A stretch of 64,000 nt of DNA from Dipetalonema caudispina (GCA_013365325.1 JABVXV010000050.1:241441-305440); one strand, 5' to 3'. Positions 28,169-44,030 are shown, numbered from the stretch's first letter. The notes: generated from the letters alone by a model not told the origin. Translations and numbers: made by a program.

Positions 28169-31100
28169 ATGAAAATACGTTCCACTATAATGATAATTTT
28201 CATTGCGATTTTGCCGTTGATACTATTAACAGTAATAGCAAATGATGGTATGTGTGTGTGCTTTTTTTTTTTTTTTTTCGCTATATTTAAATTATGATTA
28301 TTCGATGATGATGATTTTTGAGTATCTATGATTATGATTATAATTATTCTACGATTATTCTTTCAGTAATTTATCTAAGAATAGTTGATTTTTTTTTTTG
28401 TTATGATAAAGATTTTCCTTTTGTTAGTGCTATCAGACAAGTATTAATGAACTATAAAAGTAATTAAAATTATAAGTTTCATTTCATTCGGTAAGTATTA
28501 TATTCTAATTAATTATAAAAGCGATTGTAACACTTTTTCATTTCATTATTATACATTTAGTTACATTTTATGTGTCATAATATTAAATTCATTTCGATCA
28601 CGGCTAAAACCTGAAATCTTAGCAAATTTTTTCAATTCTTTCTTCCTATTTGTTTAAATTCTAAATGAGATATTAGAAAGTTTCGATTTTCTAGAAACAA
28701 ATATATTCGATGAGACATATGCAAGTATTACGATACCGTGGAATTATCGGAAGAAGCAAGCACTTCCATTTGCTTCACCTTCCATTGTCGCTGTTAGCTT
28801 TTTTTTTTTTGTTGTTGATTTCTACTTCGTTTAAAATTTATTTCAAATATTTCCGACATATTACAAGTGCTTAAATTTTCACTGTAATCTTAATTTATAA
28901 AGAGAGTTAAAGCTTTATTCAATCTATTATATATAGTTGGTACAACTATCGATCTTTATTGGCTTTAACAATATCTAATCCATTAAAAGAATTAAGCTAT
29001 TGATAGATAAAATGATTATTATTCACCTTTTAAATTCTAAATTTTGAGGTTGTTTTCATAGCTTAATGAAATTTTTCTTAAAAAAAAAATAACAATACTT
29101 TGAGATTGCTAAACTGTTTGATCATTTCTCTTCCACATTATGATTTCGAAAGTTTAATTTTGAGATGGTTTATAATAAAATAGATTTTAGCTTTGATTCA
29201 TACTTTGAATCTCCCTCTAACTGCTTTCCAAAAATAAACTAACACTGAAAGAAGTTTCATTCCATCTGGTCAAAGCTGTATCCGGAATAATTTCTGCAGG
29301 ATATTGAAGAAATTTTTCGTTTATCGTTACGACAAACTGAATATTCGAGTGCTTTTACCATTATCCCAAAAACTATCGTTACTGGTCAACAATTTGACAT
29401 CATTCTCGATGATGCACATATCCTCAGCGTTGCGGAAAAAATAAAACTTCAGGTATGGCAAATAATAGCACTATTTCGCATATTTATTCAAGATTGACCG
29501 AAGCACGGAAAATTTATTGACAGAAATTTAAAAAATAAACTGAATTTTAACGATCATTTTTTAGAATTGAAAGTTAGGGGAGGAAATTTTAAATACGAGT
29601 GAAATAAACTGAACTGTGGAATTAAATATTAGCTGTTTCAAAGATCGATCATTTATGATAATATATAAAAATACAAATTAAACAATTCAAATTAACAGAT
29701 AGTGACATTTTGATTTATTTCTGAATTTGTCCTAGAAACGGAGTAAGAATTATCAAATACAGCAAGCCTAAATTGATCTGAACACTATTTTGAACGGTTC
29801 TAGTAATTTTCATATATCAATACATTTATCATTCGTAACTTGGCAATACACTCTGTTCTTATCGGATGACCTTGAACCGGTTTTCAGTCTTCTTCCATTA
29901 ACTGCAATTAACACTTAATTCAATCATTGCTAATTCGCATTACTGCACTATCTTGGTAGTTAATACCGAAGTACAATTGTCTTCGGAAAATAGTTTCATT
30001 ATTTGGCACGTTGTAAATCCCTATAGGATCATAATCCTTACACTTTTCTGTATCCAGAAAGCTGGAAATTCAAGAATTTGAAGAATAGAAATAAGTTATA
30101 ATTAAGCAGTTGTTAAAGAAATTTGTGCCATTCTAATCTTTCGGTTTCAATGTTTTCCGGAAGCAAATTCTGAAGTTGTACTTACTATCCTGAAAATGAA
30201 TTATCAACTAAGTGAAATCTTAATGAATGATAAAAGTTATTCATTGGATGTTATTATGCATTAGAAGGAAAAAATTCATAGAAATGATTCAATATGATCT
30301 ATTTGTGACAAAATTTCCAATAAATTTTGTTCCAATTTTATAAAATAAAATTCAAAAAAACAAAATTTTCTACTACGTGGATGGTATCATGATTATATTA
30401 CATCATGAAAAATTCAAGCAAATTATCTTCTTATCATAAATAATTGAGTTAAAATGGAAATTAGTTAACTTTATTAACTTTAATTAATAGGTTGAAGCAA
30501 AATCAACAAGTTCCTCACGTCGGGGCATTTTCACGCTAGAGATCAAAGTGAACAACATCCTGTACAAGCGATTATTTGAAGCTGACGAATATATGTTTGA
30601 GATGACAACATATTCTCGAACTACTAAAATTGGCACTATTAAAGTTCATCATCTTTTTATTTATTAAAATTATGAAAATAATCGCAAAATATAATTTTGC
30701 TATTATCAATTTATAATGGAAAAAGAAAATTTATTATAAAAACTATCAACAAAAACTTGTTCCGATCATTTGTTACAGCATGTCTTTTCTTAACATATTC
30801 CATGTCGAAAAAATGTAGCATGTACGGTTTTTCGTGAAAATATCTCATAATATTTTTATTCAGTTTAATTTAAGCTATTCAGCACTTAAATGAAATTTTA
30901 ATCTTTAACGAGAGTATTTTTAGCTAGTTAATGGAATTTCTGTTGAAGATGTTAAGTATACCTTATATGGCAGCATGGCAAATTAGTAAGTTTTGTGGAT
31001 TAAAACAGGAAAATAGAAAAATGGAATTTACCGAAAGTTGTAGCAATATTGTGAAACATGACTACTAATTAATTAGTATCACCATTCATGACAAATCATT

Positions 31101-34100
31101 AGCATTGATAGAATTTTGAAACATAAAGTTTCATTTCAAGATTTATCTATCAATGTGTAATTAATATAAAGGTGATAAAATCATTGAAAAAAAAAAAAAA
31201 AATCTCATCGAATCATTGATTAGACTCAAATATTTTCTTATTTTTAGTTTCACATTGGAGCCAAAAACTGATAATACAATTGAATTGATAAGTTTGCAAT
31301 GTTTATCGGAATGTCATAAAATACCGCGACAATTTGCACTTATGATTCGAGCGTTAATTGAAAATCGTAAACAACCATATGATGTACCGATATCAATCAA
31401 ACTGACCAATAATGATGGACAAAGACCATATTTTAAACAATCTGTGATTCCATTAAATCTTAAGGAAAAATCATTTATGAATAATCCATTGTTAATAGAG
31501 GTTGAAAATCCTGCTGATGTCAATCTTACTTTTATTCTCAATGATTACAATCCAATTTTTGAAATTAACGAAAAATTTGGTGTCCTTTCAATTCGAGTAA
31601 GTATTCTTTTAATTTTTTGAATTGGATTAATTTCTCTATCCAGGACCATTTCATGAAAACATAGTTCAAAAAGAGCATTAAACTTAGGTTTAAAATGTAG
31701 AAAATGGAGAAAATATTGGATTTCAGATATATGAGTATAGAATTAAAGAAATTCGAGGCGATAACTTTTTTTTTTTTCATATTTGGATTATTTAATTTGA
31801 ATCATTCTTTGATTTTAATTCATTAAGATTTTGAAAATCTAAGAATGCAATCAATATTTATTCTTCCAAGGAAATCTCTCTTGTCATCATCCAAGTTATA
31901 CTTTTAGCTATTGTTATAGGAACGATTTCATATTGGTAAATTGAATTTTACAAAAAAAAATTTAAATTTCAGAATAGTGAACTACTTACCGTAGATAATC
32001 TTGGTGAACGCTTTAATATGTCACTATCAGTATCTGATGGAAAAAATGAAGCTGATACTGCAATTATTATGGTTACTCTCAATCCAATCATTGATCAACA
32101 AATTCTGGCACCAAAATTCTCACATGTAAATTTTTTGTTTTTTTTTGTCTAATAATAATTGGGATGTGAAGTTTAGTAGTGATTTTGAGGAATTTTCCTA
32201 AATGAAATTTCCATCAATTTAATATCTATTAATTAAAATGTTTCGGAAAAAAAAAATTTATTTTTTTGTTTCAGAATGTTTATGCATTTGCGGCAAAACC
32301 CGGTGAATCTTTTGTTGGTCAGGTATTAGCTCAAAATTTAGATGGTGATATAACGTATCGTATTGCTGAAGGTGGTGCAACATTATTTCGAATTAATGCA
32401 ACCGATGGAAGAATTTTCTATCATGGCCCACTTAGCAAAGAACCACGTAATTATGAGTTGAAGGTTACGGTTAACGGAAATTTGAACGGAAAAAGCTCGT
32501 CGTTATTTTCACTTTTTTGCTCCAACTTCGGAAATTTATGGATATTACGAGAGTTGCTAATTGAACAATCGAATTTCCTAATTTTAGGTTGTGGCAATTG
32601 ATGAAAGTTCACCACCATACGTTGATGTAGCACTTGTTCAGGTATTGATTGCAGGATTAGGTAGTTCACCAGCTAAATTCGAAACTAACGGGCCTGTTCT
32701 TGTTACTATTAATAAAAGTAAGTTTAAATTAGCAGTGAATTTTGTCGCTGTAAAATAGTCATTCCATTTTATCAAAATTATTACAACTATTTGCATATGA
32801 CGCATACATTTATAATTCCGGAAATGAATTTATCATATACAAAATTGAATGAAACAATATCCAATACCATTTGCATACAAAAATTTAAACGAAGTTTTTG
32901 ATTTCTTTCATTTTTTTTGTTATGAAATTTTGATAAAATAATAAATTTTGGATTTTGTTATAAGGCCTAAGGCTCTTTCTCATTTTTTAGCGAGTGGCGC
33001 CGGAACAATACTTCATCAGTTTACCGCAATAGATGCTGATCCGAATGCAAAAGTGGTATATTCGATAAATTCACTGCAAGCTTATGATGATCTTGGCAAT
33101 GTCCTTCCTGACCCTTCCCAATTGTTTGAGCATTTCCGTTTTCGTAAAAATGGTCTTAATGATGGAACATTACAACTTGCGAAAAGTTTCAAAAACACTT
33201 CCATTATGGCATTTTGGGCAAACATTAGTGCTACTGATATGAGCCATCCGGATGAACCGGATGATAAAGGTTACTATTTTATGATTTTTTTCTTTTAAAT
33301 AATATTAGGTTTCAAATTTTTGTTTTGTAGTTTAATTCACAGGATGTTAAATTATTCCTGTTGGTTAGGATTATTTGAAAACAATAAAAAAAGTAATTCT
33401 AATTTTTAGCAATAAGATATCAAATCAATAATGAATTTAACAATAATTATGGAGTATATAAAATAAAAACTGATAAAAATTAATGAGTTAATCATTTTTT
33501 ACCAATAGTAATTTGAATTTTATATCGATAAAATGATGTAATGAAACTAAAAATATTTCTTACAAAAGAAATTTCAGTTGAATTATTAGTCCAATTGATA
33601 GTACCGGAAGAGCAGATATCAGATGCAGATTTTGTAAAATTTGATCAATTACGATCAATTGTTGAAATACCGGAAGGTGCAGCTATTGGCACTTATATCT
33701 ATACTGTAAATGTAAAACCACTTCCAGCTAATTTAGTCGGAAATCATCGTATTGTATATTCGGTATCGAAAGGACATCGAGGTTTTGCCATAAATCCAAT
33801 AACAGGTTATTTCAATTTATATATTTACAATTATCAAATTGTATAATTTTGAAATTCAACAAATTAAATCAAAAAATTTCATTGATTTATAAAAGTGATA
33901 ATAGCTAATTAATTCCGAAAGATAGCCGAACATACTTTCAAGATATTTTATATTAGGTCAGCAAAAGTAATATTGCAAGTTGTTTAGCCAAATTTAAATA
34001 GTATTTAAATTTAAACAATAATACTATAAATAATATAAATTAAACAATTAATATTATCGCCGAAAATATGTGACACAATTCAATGAACAATTAATTCATT

Positions 34101-35073
34101 ATAGGTGTTATAACAACAGCATCAAAATTACGTGTTGGGAATGATTATAATCTAACCGTTACTGCTATCGATTCAAACACGCAAATGACAAGTTCAACGT
34201 CAATTATAATCAAAGTTATGCCATTTATGAAGCAACGTATTCCAACATTTTCAAATGATTCATACATTTTCAATGTCATCGAAAATGCCCCTAGCGGTAA
34301 AAAAAAAATTTCTTTTTTCTACAATTATATTTTCTTGCTTTAAAAAGAAAAAAAAGATTTTAGATATAAGTCTTCTCTAATTTACAAAATATTTCCAAAA
34401 ATGACTGAGAAAAGTGTGATTAGAGTTTGCAAAGAATAATTATGACATGTAATTTGATAATAAATAATTAATCATACAAAGGATTGCTAAAGATTCTTTT
34501 TAATTTGTAGTAAATGAAAAAATTGGAAATAAATTCACAAATGAATTTCATTTTTCATTTATTTGTTATTTTTAATTCTTATTTTCGATATTTTCCTTCA
34601 TTTCATCTGAATTCCATTAAGTAAAATGTTAATTATGCATTATGCATTAAAATTCAGGAACCATTGTGGGATCTCTGAGTGAATCAACAAATACTACAAC
34701 CGAAATTAAGTATACGATTGCTGGAAATGAGAAAAGTTATTTTGAAATCGATAAAAAGGTTGTTTGTTTTAAACAAAGATTTCCAATAAGCAATTACTTG
34801 CTAATTGTTAACCTGAAAATATTCATAAATTTTCAAATGTAATTTAAAAATAAAATGGTAAATTAGTGCTATAACATGGAAGCATACTTGATATGGCATC
34901 AACAATGTCGTAGATTACTGTAACATAATGTAGCAATCAAAGAAAATGAAAATTCACGTACCTTTATAGGGTACAATTCATACACTTGTACCGCTTGATT
35001 ACGAGAACAGATCCGTGTTTCATCTTATCATAAATGCTTCATATGATAATAAGCTATTCACGTCGTTACCGGT

Positions 35074-35110
<37 letters not shown>

Positions 35111-38100
35111 AAACTTGAAATGAATATAACGAGAAAATATAATAGAAAGACAATAAAAATTATAAATGAATGGAATTAGAATTGAGAAGTGAGACTTCTA
35201 GTTTGATAAATTAAGTTATTGGTGTAATGTTTAAAGTATTTAAATAAATTTAATAAATGATAAAATTGCATAACAATATCATAATTGAATTATTCGTTAA
35301 TTAGCAAATATTGCCCATCTTATAAATCATCTTACGTTTGCAGAAATTTTTATTAATTTATAATCAAAGCAAATACTACACAATGATTTTTTCATTATCA
35401 GATAACGATTAATGTTTTGGATGAAAATGATGTTGAACCTCGATTTCCTGAACGATCATATTCTGCAACAGTGATGGAAAATAGTCCAATAAATACATTT
35501 ATAATTAATGCTCCGGTATGCGATGATTAAATTAAATCAATTTGTGAACTTGAAACTATTTAAATTGCTCTCGAAAACTAGTTGGAATAGTATTACAGGA
35601 TGAAAATTTGGATCTAAATTAATAAATAACAGAATTTTTTATACAACTCAAATTTCAATTTGAAATTTTCATTATAAAAAGATCATTTGCAGGCGATTGA
35701 TGATGATTCAATCGTGGAATATTCATTAATGATGAACAGCGAATCGTCAGCTTTATCATCGTTACTGCATGTTGATGAAGAAGGTAGTATTCGTAATGTG
35801 GAACCATTGCTAGGATTAGAAGGAAGGTATCAATTTGCAATCATTGCTCGGGATGGTCGACATACCGGTGATTCTGCTACCGTTTTCCTCACTATCCTGC
35901 CAACTTCGAAATGTCAACCAACTTTTCCAGAAAATGTTTCCAATATTATTTATGTTAATGAGGTAAGTTTGCTGTTGTCGCCGATTATTTCTTTCTCTTT
36001 GCATAGAAATTTTCGACAATTAATTCATTTACACAAAAATTGCATAAAATTTTGGAAATTCTATTTAATTAATGTTATTGTAGGTTATGACAGAATAATA
36101 TTGCCAGAAATTTGAAATCTCAGTAAGGAATGAATTGCAATATTTTTGTTTTGCTGAGATTAGAAAGATTGAAATTATTAAGAAACTAACAAACAAAAAA
36201 AAAAAAAAATATTTGATAACTGACAATGTATATTATTGAAGAAAATACTACTGGAAGAAAAATGATTAATCGAATGATTCAAATAATTGTAATTTTTTCC
36301 CCTATTTTATTTACAAATGAGAAGACTATTCTAATTAAAGTTATTTTTATTGTTGCTTAATTGGGAACAATTGTAGAATGAATTTCCGGGTCCAACATTA
36401 GCGAAATTCGAAGGTGAAGTGTCAAGTAAAGATTGTCAGATAACTTATGCAATATGGAATGGCATGAAATATGTGGGTGAAACAGAATTATTTATGATTG
36501 ATGTTTTAACCGGTGAATTGAAAGCTAAAGAAATGTTTGATTGCGAGGAAAATGATCGACATGCTGTAAGTTCTTCATTATAGAAGATATCAGATTATAT
36601 AGCTACTATATCCAGGAGTATATTTGAATATGAAAAAATTAGCTGATATTTGAAAATGATAAATTAAGACTACTTCTATCTGATGTTGTTATGAGTATTA
36701 ATTCTAGCATTTGATTACTACTATTTTTAATTAATGCTAACTTGTTCATACTAATTCGTAAAAGTTACGGGTTTTTGAATAGGCTGTTAACTTTCTACAA
36801 GTTTTAAGATTAACAGAAAATTTCAAAGTAAAATTTATCAATCAAATTTTAATGTTATTTTCATCACAGCTCGTTATTGCTGCATTCAGCGGCGATCTAT
36901 TTGCCGAATTAGATGTCGAAGTTCGGATCATTGATCAAAATGATAATCCAATAGAAATTATCGATAAAAATGTTTTCTTTAGCATACGTGAGGACGAAAA
37001 TGTTGGTAAGTTTCTTCTATTTTACTGTATTTCACATGATAAATTTGATAAAAATTTAGGATAATGAACATTTACTACTTATGTGAATCTTAAAAACTTG
37101 TAAAACATATTTAAAAGCATATTTGCATAACAAATTTAGCTGTTTATTGGAAAATTGGGTAATCCATTTAAAGGAGTAAAATTTACAAAATTTCCGATAA
37201 TCCCGGAATTCAGTAATTTCAAATTGCTGCTTTAGATAAAACAACAACATTTAAAAAGATATAATTATCCTTTATCAGTTATATCACGTGCGTTACTTAA
37301 TTTTTTAATGTGAATTGATTGATTAGTTTTAGTATTAATTGCAGATTAATTGATATTTCAAAATAATATGCGGATGATTTAGTAATGAAACCTTCAAGAT
37401 TAATTTATCTAAATATAATTTTAGGCCTTTTAATAACCAAAATTCGAGCCTTTGATAGAGATATAAATGATAAGGTTTACTTCCACTTGAAAGATGATAA
37501 GAAGAAATTTACGATTGGTCATACGAATGGGATTTTGAAATTGGCTAACAAATTGGATCGAGAAGAACAAGATTTCTATGAGTAAGTATACGTCATTTAT
37601 TAAAATTGGTCCGAATTTTCAACAATAATTTTAGCATTTGAAATTTTCATGAATAATCTCCGACATTTTGTAGATTTCTTTGATACCTGTTTCAATTTCA
37701 GGCTTCATGTAATGTTAACCAATTCACCGATACCATCAAATACTGAAGATGATATGGTGTTTGCCACTGTTCAAATTATGGTATTAGATGTGTAAGTTTT
37801 TGATTGATTTAAAATATTCAATCGGTTAAAAAGAGCTCAAACGTCAAAATTGATTAATTGATTGAAGAGAATGAACCATCATTTCAAAAAAAAAAAAAAA
37901 AAAAAAACGATATAAAACGATTTCAAAAATATTTGTAGGATGAATTCGAAGTATTAATTAATTTAATTTTTTGCTTTAGAAATGATAATGGACCGATATT
38001 TGAAAGTAATGTATATACGAAAGCAATTCCACGAGATGCGATAGCAGGAATGAAAATTGTTAAAGTTTTAGCGATGGATCCAGATTTGATCAATGCTTCA

Positions 38101-41100
38101 TCACCAAGTAAGATCTTTTATATCATCTAATATTAGATTATAAATTACATATGCATAAGGTAACTTTGATTTCAATTTTTGTTTATTTTTATTCATTTTT
38201 ATCCAGTAATAATAATAACATGTGCATTTCTGAAATATTTTTTAAAAAAATGTCTAATTAATTTAAGCGATCATTTAAGTTTTGTCACTTAAAAGTGTCA
38301 TATTATTGGCAGATTGTTTAATTTAATAATTCAATGGCATTTAATATTATTGTTAGAACTTTTTTTACAATGAATTTTTTCTTATTTACCAACATTGCAA
38401 AATTTTATTTTCCAATTTTCTGTCAAAGTTTTTTCGCATCATGCTATGTGAATCATTCATTCTTTCAGATTCTGATTCGGTGCGCTACCGAATCGATGAA
38501 ACGGTTTATCGATATGCGGATCGAGTTAGACAAGCAAATGGTTTCGTTAGCATAGATGAGAAATCAGGAACTGTACGGTTGGCACAATCACCGTACGATT
38601 CAGTGGGTGGTGTATTCGAATCACGTATTGCAAGTACCGATCTTTCTGATATCGTTTCTCATGTTGCTATCACTAAGCTGAAGGTATATTTTAGAAATTT
38701 CTTTTTGGCTTCTTTCAACTTCATTGATGTTTTCTAGAAATGATAAATTTGCTCATTATTTAACTTTTCCTTGTAAGGATGAATTATGTTGTGTGCTCAA
38801 GATCGGGAATTTTTCGTCGAACTCCGGAAAATTAATGGTTGAGAATGAAAAATTTTTGGAATTAAGATTCTGGCATTTGTCAAATATTATTTAATGAAGA
38901 TAAAGGATGAATAATACTTAGATATTAATGTATAATGAGAACACATAAAAACAGTTCCATTAATTAAATGGATCAAATCAGTTTTGTAATATCGTTCAAA
39001 AAATGATAATTTATCTTTTAAAATGCGATATGATTGCAAAATGTTGCATATGTTTCGGTATGGGTATATGATCTGTCTCATATCGTACAAATGGATATCG
39101 ATGAAAGTGCCAAAAATTTGAATGTTAATGGAATAGAAAATTTAACTCAGTTAGTTTAATATTTTTATTTATGAATCAATAAGTTCATTTTAATTAAAAT
39201 CGGAAGAATCAAATTACAATTCAATATGATAACTAAAATTTCTTAGGATCATTGGTGAATTGTGTGAATGTGAAGTGTTGTTATTCAACGTAAAATACAT
39301 AAGTTCCGATGGACGCTTACTACGGCAAGCGGTACGAGCACAGTTTCTATTCATCAATCGGACCAATGATGCACTTCTTCCAGCTGATCGAGTCATATCA
39401 ATCATTGATAAAAACGCGCTGAATCCGAAAGGCATGGTGCCAAAATTGAGTGCGCTTTCAAAAGTAAGCTTTGAATTATTTTACTTCATTGATTACTACG
39501 ACATTTTATGCAAATTGCAATTTCATTGAAAAGATTTTTGATAACGTAAAATTTACAAAATTTCTAATACCCGTCTTCAAGAATATTTTAAATCCGTCTC
39601 TTCTATGAAATTGAGTATTTTAAAATATTTCTGTTTATGTTATCATTGTAAGAGGATTCTATCCTTCTTCATTAGTTTGTTTCTCTTTTTTTCAAACTAT
39701 TCTCTCGATTGTCGGATTCTTGATTTCACATCACTAAACTTTCAAATAAATTATTTCCTCTCTCAACTAATATTTCTTCGAAAGAAAAGTTGTAATTTTA
39801 ACCTCCACACTAATCTTTTTAATCTCTATTGTAATTGCATTGCCGGATAATAATTTCATTATAAAATTAAAGTTTTTGTAAAAAGCCAAAAGGAAAATGT
39901 TTGTTTTGGAAATTCTTTCTAATAAATGAAATTCTAACCATTTGTTCTGCATCTCATTTCTTGTTATTATGTTCCTTAATTCCAATAAAATATATTTTCA
40001 GCAGATAGTTGATGTAACGAAATTACCGGAATCAGTACCATACGCACGTCTTCGTGAAGCAGCTCTTCTCTTGGCAATCTTCACTTTTTTACTCTTTTCT
40101 GTACTGATCGTATTCGCCATGATTCTTTGCTATCATCGTTCAAAGTACGCTTTCTTTTTTTTTTGCAATTTCAACTTTTACAAAAATAAATTTTATAAAT
40201 GTTGATTACATTGTTTTCTTTCCACATCTTTTATTTCCTTCATTCCGAAAGTAATTGAGAATCGACATCTAATCATTCGGTACCTTGGTGATTGAGTAAA
40301 TTTAAGAGCCCTAATCAGTCTCTTATGCTATCACGAGAAATATCAGGAATGCACAAATATCTCTTACATCACATTTCCTAGTAATATGACATTTGAACTT
40401 CAAACTGAGAATTACTTGAATCTACTAATTAATCAAACTGCTGATAGTTGGTATCGTCTAATATCAATGCACTGATAGATAGTACTGTCGTCTACAGCAC
40501 ATTGTACATCAATTTCCAGTCTTTCCGGATCTATTCTCTTAGCACAACAAACTGATTGAATTAACCTTTTCCTAGTCATCTGCTGAAATTTTAAATTTTA
40601 TCAGGAAACTACAATTTTGCTTACTTTAATTATCATTTCGATAATCTTTATGCTACATTTGAATTTTAATTTATCCATTTATCCACTTTAGTTTATCGAT
40701 TTATTTTATTGCTATAAAATTGTCGGTAGTTCCATTATTTCTAGCGCTGAAATGATCAATTTCATTGACTGATCAATATTAATCTGATACTGAAATACAA
40801 CATCCATTGCAGATTCTTACGTGAAAAGAAAATGTATGAGGATGAAAAGATAGCAGTGGGATCAATGAATAAAATTAATCGTTACAAACAACCATTAGCG
40901 TACGTGAAATCGGTTCAACATAACTTACGGTAAGTATTCTTTAGTATTAAATTAGTATTTGAAAAAAAACGATTTTCCTTTCAAACTTTTTGATGAATAA
41001 ATTAAAACAAATCACTTAATTTTCTAACATTTGCGATTTTATGGCTTTCTCTTCAAAAATTTCCAACTGCAATTTTAAAATGTAAAAAAAAAAAAACAGA

Positions 41101-41399
41101 TAAATGAATTATTTTGATTACTATGATAAAATAACATCTATTCCAAATGAAAGTTAAAGAATTCGAGAAAATGCTATACTTCAACATTTCCTCTTTTTTT
41201 CCAAAATTTTCTGTATACTTTTTATTTCGCTAAATTTTTATTTAAATTTTCTAAATGAAATTAAATAAAAAAAAATGCACTTTTTAGGGAAAAATATCCG
41301 AATGCAACAGATGAGAATATCTATACTACCCAGGAAATCAAAATGATGGTAGGTTTGGATGATACAATGAAACGTGTACGTTATGCCAATAATGATTAA
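28169..41399 (+). CDS. Cadherin-repeat transmembrane protein
   Basis: Probable calcium-dependent adhesion receptor at the cell surface. Exons: 28169-28247, 28695-28792, 29300-29452, 30491-30643, 30924-30985, 31248-31596, 31973-32125, 32275-32463, 32588-32717, 32991-33269, 33578-33805, 34105-34296, 34658-34758, 34970-35071, 35402-35518, 35693-35962, 36377-36565, 36870-37005, 37425-37581, 37702-37791, 37980-38107, 38469-38683, 38778-38878, 39247-39463, 40002-40144, 40813-40929, 41288-41399: 4260 nt, 1419 aa, all phases compatible. Residues 1-25 form a signal peptide. Degenerate cadherin repeats follow; the calcium-site linkers are clearest in the middle (VLDENDVEPRF, IIDQNDNP, VLDVNDNGPIF), with LDREEQDFYEL and AIDADP elsewhere. 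One membrane helix (LLLAIFTFLLFSVLIVFAM) precedes a tail of about 80 residues. No EGF, laminin-G or catenin-binding motif was noticed. It could be one of the divergent worm cdh genes; I cannot assign which. Confidence 0.85.
35072..35108. repeat. Long poly-T tract in a cadherin intron
   Basis: An almost uninterrupted T run of about 36 nt immediately after the donor of the exon ending at 35071. Similar but shorter tracts occur at 37886-37908 (A) and 43351-43378 (T). Confidence 0.9.
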
Positions 41400-44030
41400 G
41401 CAAAAAATTTTATTTATTATCAATTTAAAAAAAAAAAAAAATACAAAAAATCTATCAGAATTTCCATACCGTATAGTTTGTGAGAATTGAATTAGTAATA
41501 ACTAGAAAATGTTTCGATAAAAATTATAATTAAACTAAATAGATGAGCCAGTATTTGATGAAATAAGAAAATATGAGAATCAGATGGATGAATTATGATA
41601 CTTGTACTTTGGTACAAATATCTTATCTCAAATAATATTAAAATTATCATGCGATGAATTTGAATAATGTTTAAAAATAAAAATTAATGAAGAAATGAAA
41701 TGCAACAGTTTCGTTTCTCTCTTCCTCTGTTCTAATTAATTCCATTAATTAACCATTTTGGAAATATAAATTCAAATAAGACGAGGTAATTTTGGTTATT
41801 CATCTTGAATTCTGTCATTTTAATATATTATTTCTCATGATAGCATTAGAATGGAAATCAATATTGCTTATCTTTTATCATTACCATAGCTGAAGAAGAT
41901 ATTGCGATATTAAAAAGTAAAGTTTTCCCAGTAAATTTTTAACTAATAATGATTGATAATGAAAATGAAATGAGTAATAAAAGAGTAATAATAATAATAT
42001 TCACTCCATGTGAAGTATGAACGTATATATGTGAAGTATGTTGCTTATATTTCTATTGTAAATAGTATATACTTTTACGATATCGTATAAATTTCACATA
42101 CTTTTTCTCCTCTCCAAATAATTAGAAAAATAAAATTTAATTGGTTCAATTCAGAAGGATTTATTGATCAAAATGGTAAATGTTTTTAATAATTGTAGCT
42201 TTTTGTCTGGATAAAAAAGCATTTCTGATTTAGCTTTCATTTTATGTGTTGCTTATCGGATCGATGAGCATCTTCAATTACTTTTTCTGAGATCGATAAA
42301 AATACTAAAGCGTCAACTAGAAGCTTCTGAAGAATGTAAATTAGCTATGCTGGTGATTTCCATGTATTTTATTGCATTCGGTTTTTATTTTCTACTTTAT
42401 TAGGATAAATTGTAAAATTCGCAAGCCTGCTGAGTTCCCAAGAAATTTCACAATCTTATCTGTTTTAGTCTTCTATTCTCAAATCATTCTAATTATCTGA
42501 TATTCCGTAATAACATGCCAATTTATTAGTTTAAATTATAAGTTCATGAATTAAAATCTATCCAAAACGATGGATACTTATGCTAAATTCAAAAACGAAA
42601 ATATTGTCATATCTACTCTGCAATAATTTTTTTTCCGTTTTTAAAAAACTAAATCGGTACTGGAAAAGCGATAAGTTCTTCTTTGATTCGGAATTCCGAA
42701 CTATGATACTGATCGATATATCATCCCCTCATAATTACTGGGGATGGTAAATTAGCCCATGTTTTTTTTTTCTCTTTTTTCCTCTTCTGTTTTTATGACT
42801 TTTCCGATAGACACAAACTCTTCAATATTTTTCATAAAATTATGGATTTTTCAGGATCCGTCTCATTGTTTCCTTGCTTAACTTCAAGATCTTATCGGTC
42901 ATTACTACTTCTGGAACCAGACATTTTAGCTTTTCATTTAAATAAATCTGTCTTCAGATTTCACGGGACAATTTGATTATCACAAGGGATGATGAGATAC
43001 AGTAAGAGTAATAATACCTTGCAAGTATAAGTAACTATTTCTATTAGCATGGATTTCTTAATGAATTGTTATAAAGTAAACTTTTCATAATAATTCAAAA
43101 AATGATGGATAACCAATTAATGGTTTATTGGTACAGTAGTAATAAGTGACTTATCATTGCTAATATCAATAAACTATTAGTCCAGAGATATCGGTATATT
43201 TTTAATTAATCTCAGATAAACTTTTTTCCATCTCTCTTCCCCAATCCTCCATCTCATCTTCTGTTCATTTATCCAAGAAGTGCCAAGCACAAAGATACGA
43301 AAATAAAATAGGCATTGCAAACTGCAATGGGGAACTATACCCAATGACGTTTTTTTTTTTTTTTTTTTTTTTTTTTTTGAAAAAAACAAGATTGAAATCA
43401 TCCACAATATTATTTGTCACTGCCACTCCTATCAAAAAATTCATCAACATAAATTCTCTTTGAATGAAACAAAATTACTACAAAACTGGTTGTCAAGAAT
43501 GGAAGGGAACGAAAAGAAATATTATACAACAAAGGAATGTATACATCCAAGAAAAATCCTCATTTCTACTTACCAATACGGCAAGTTCTATAGGTTTTAC
43601 CATTCAGTCTGAAATCGAAATATTTTTTTAATAATAAGACAAAATATTCTAATCCAAGAACTTGATTACTTTTAGAATTATAATTTCTCTACTTTTCCTT
43701 TGCAAAAATAATGCATGTAAACTAAGAAACAGAGAGTGAGAGGATCAGGATTCATTAACTTTCCCGACAAATGTAAGATGCGAATACGAGTCATAGGGGA
43801 AAAATATCTTTTGATACACAAAAAACTATCTTCTTCTTCCAGTATTTCCACCAGTTATAATTGGTATATAACAACGAACACAACATCGAAGCACTTTAAG
43901 TGTTTCAAAATGCAATAAAACAACAAGGCGAGAAGGAAAACAACTTTACATAATGACAAGATAAAAAAGTACGTTTTGGGTAAATATTTCAGCACCACTT
44001 ATTACTACTGCACATTTAGAAAGTCTATCC
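41400..44030. other. Convergent 3' intergenic region (cadherin / GLE1)
   Basis: 2.6 kb between two convergent stop codons. A possible cadherin polyadenylation signal AATAAA is at 41676-41681, 277 nt past the stop. The region also has a poly-T tract at 43351-43378. I see no further gene; the short ORFs look like chance. Confidence 0.55.

Noticed and set aside
30644..30667. In-frame stop after 30643 that would end a separate secreted protein
   Set aside because: The exon at 30924-30985 continues the cadherin frame in phase, and all later exons agree.
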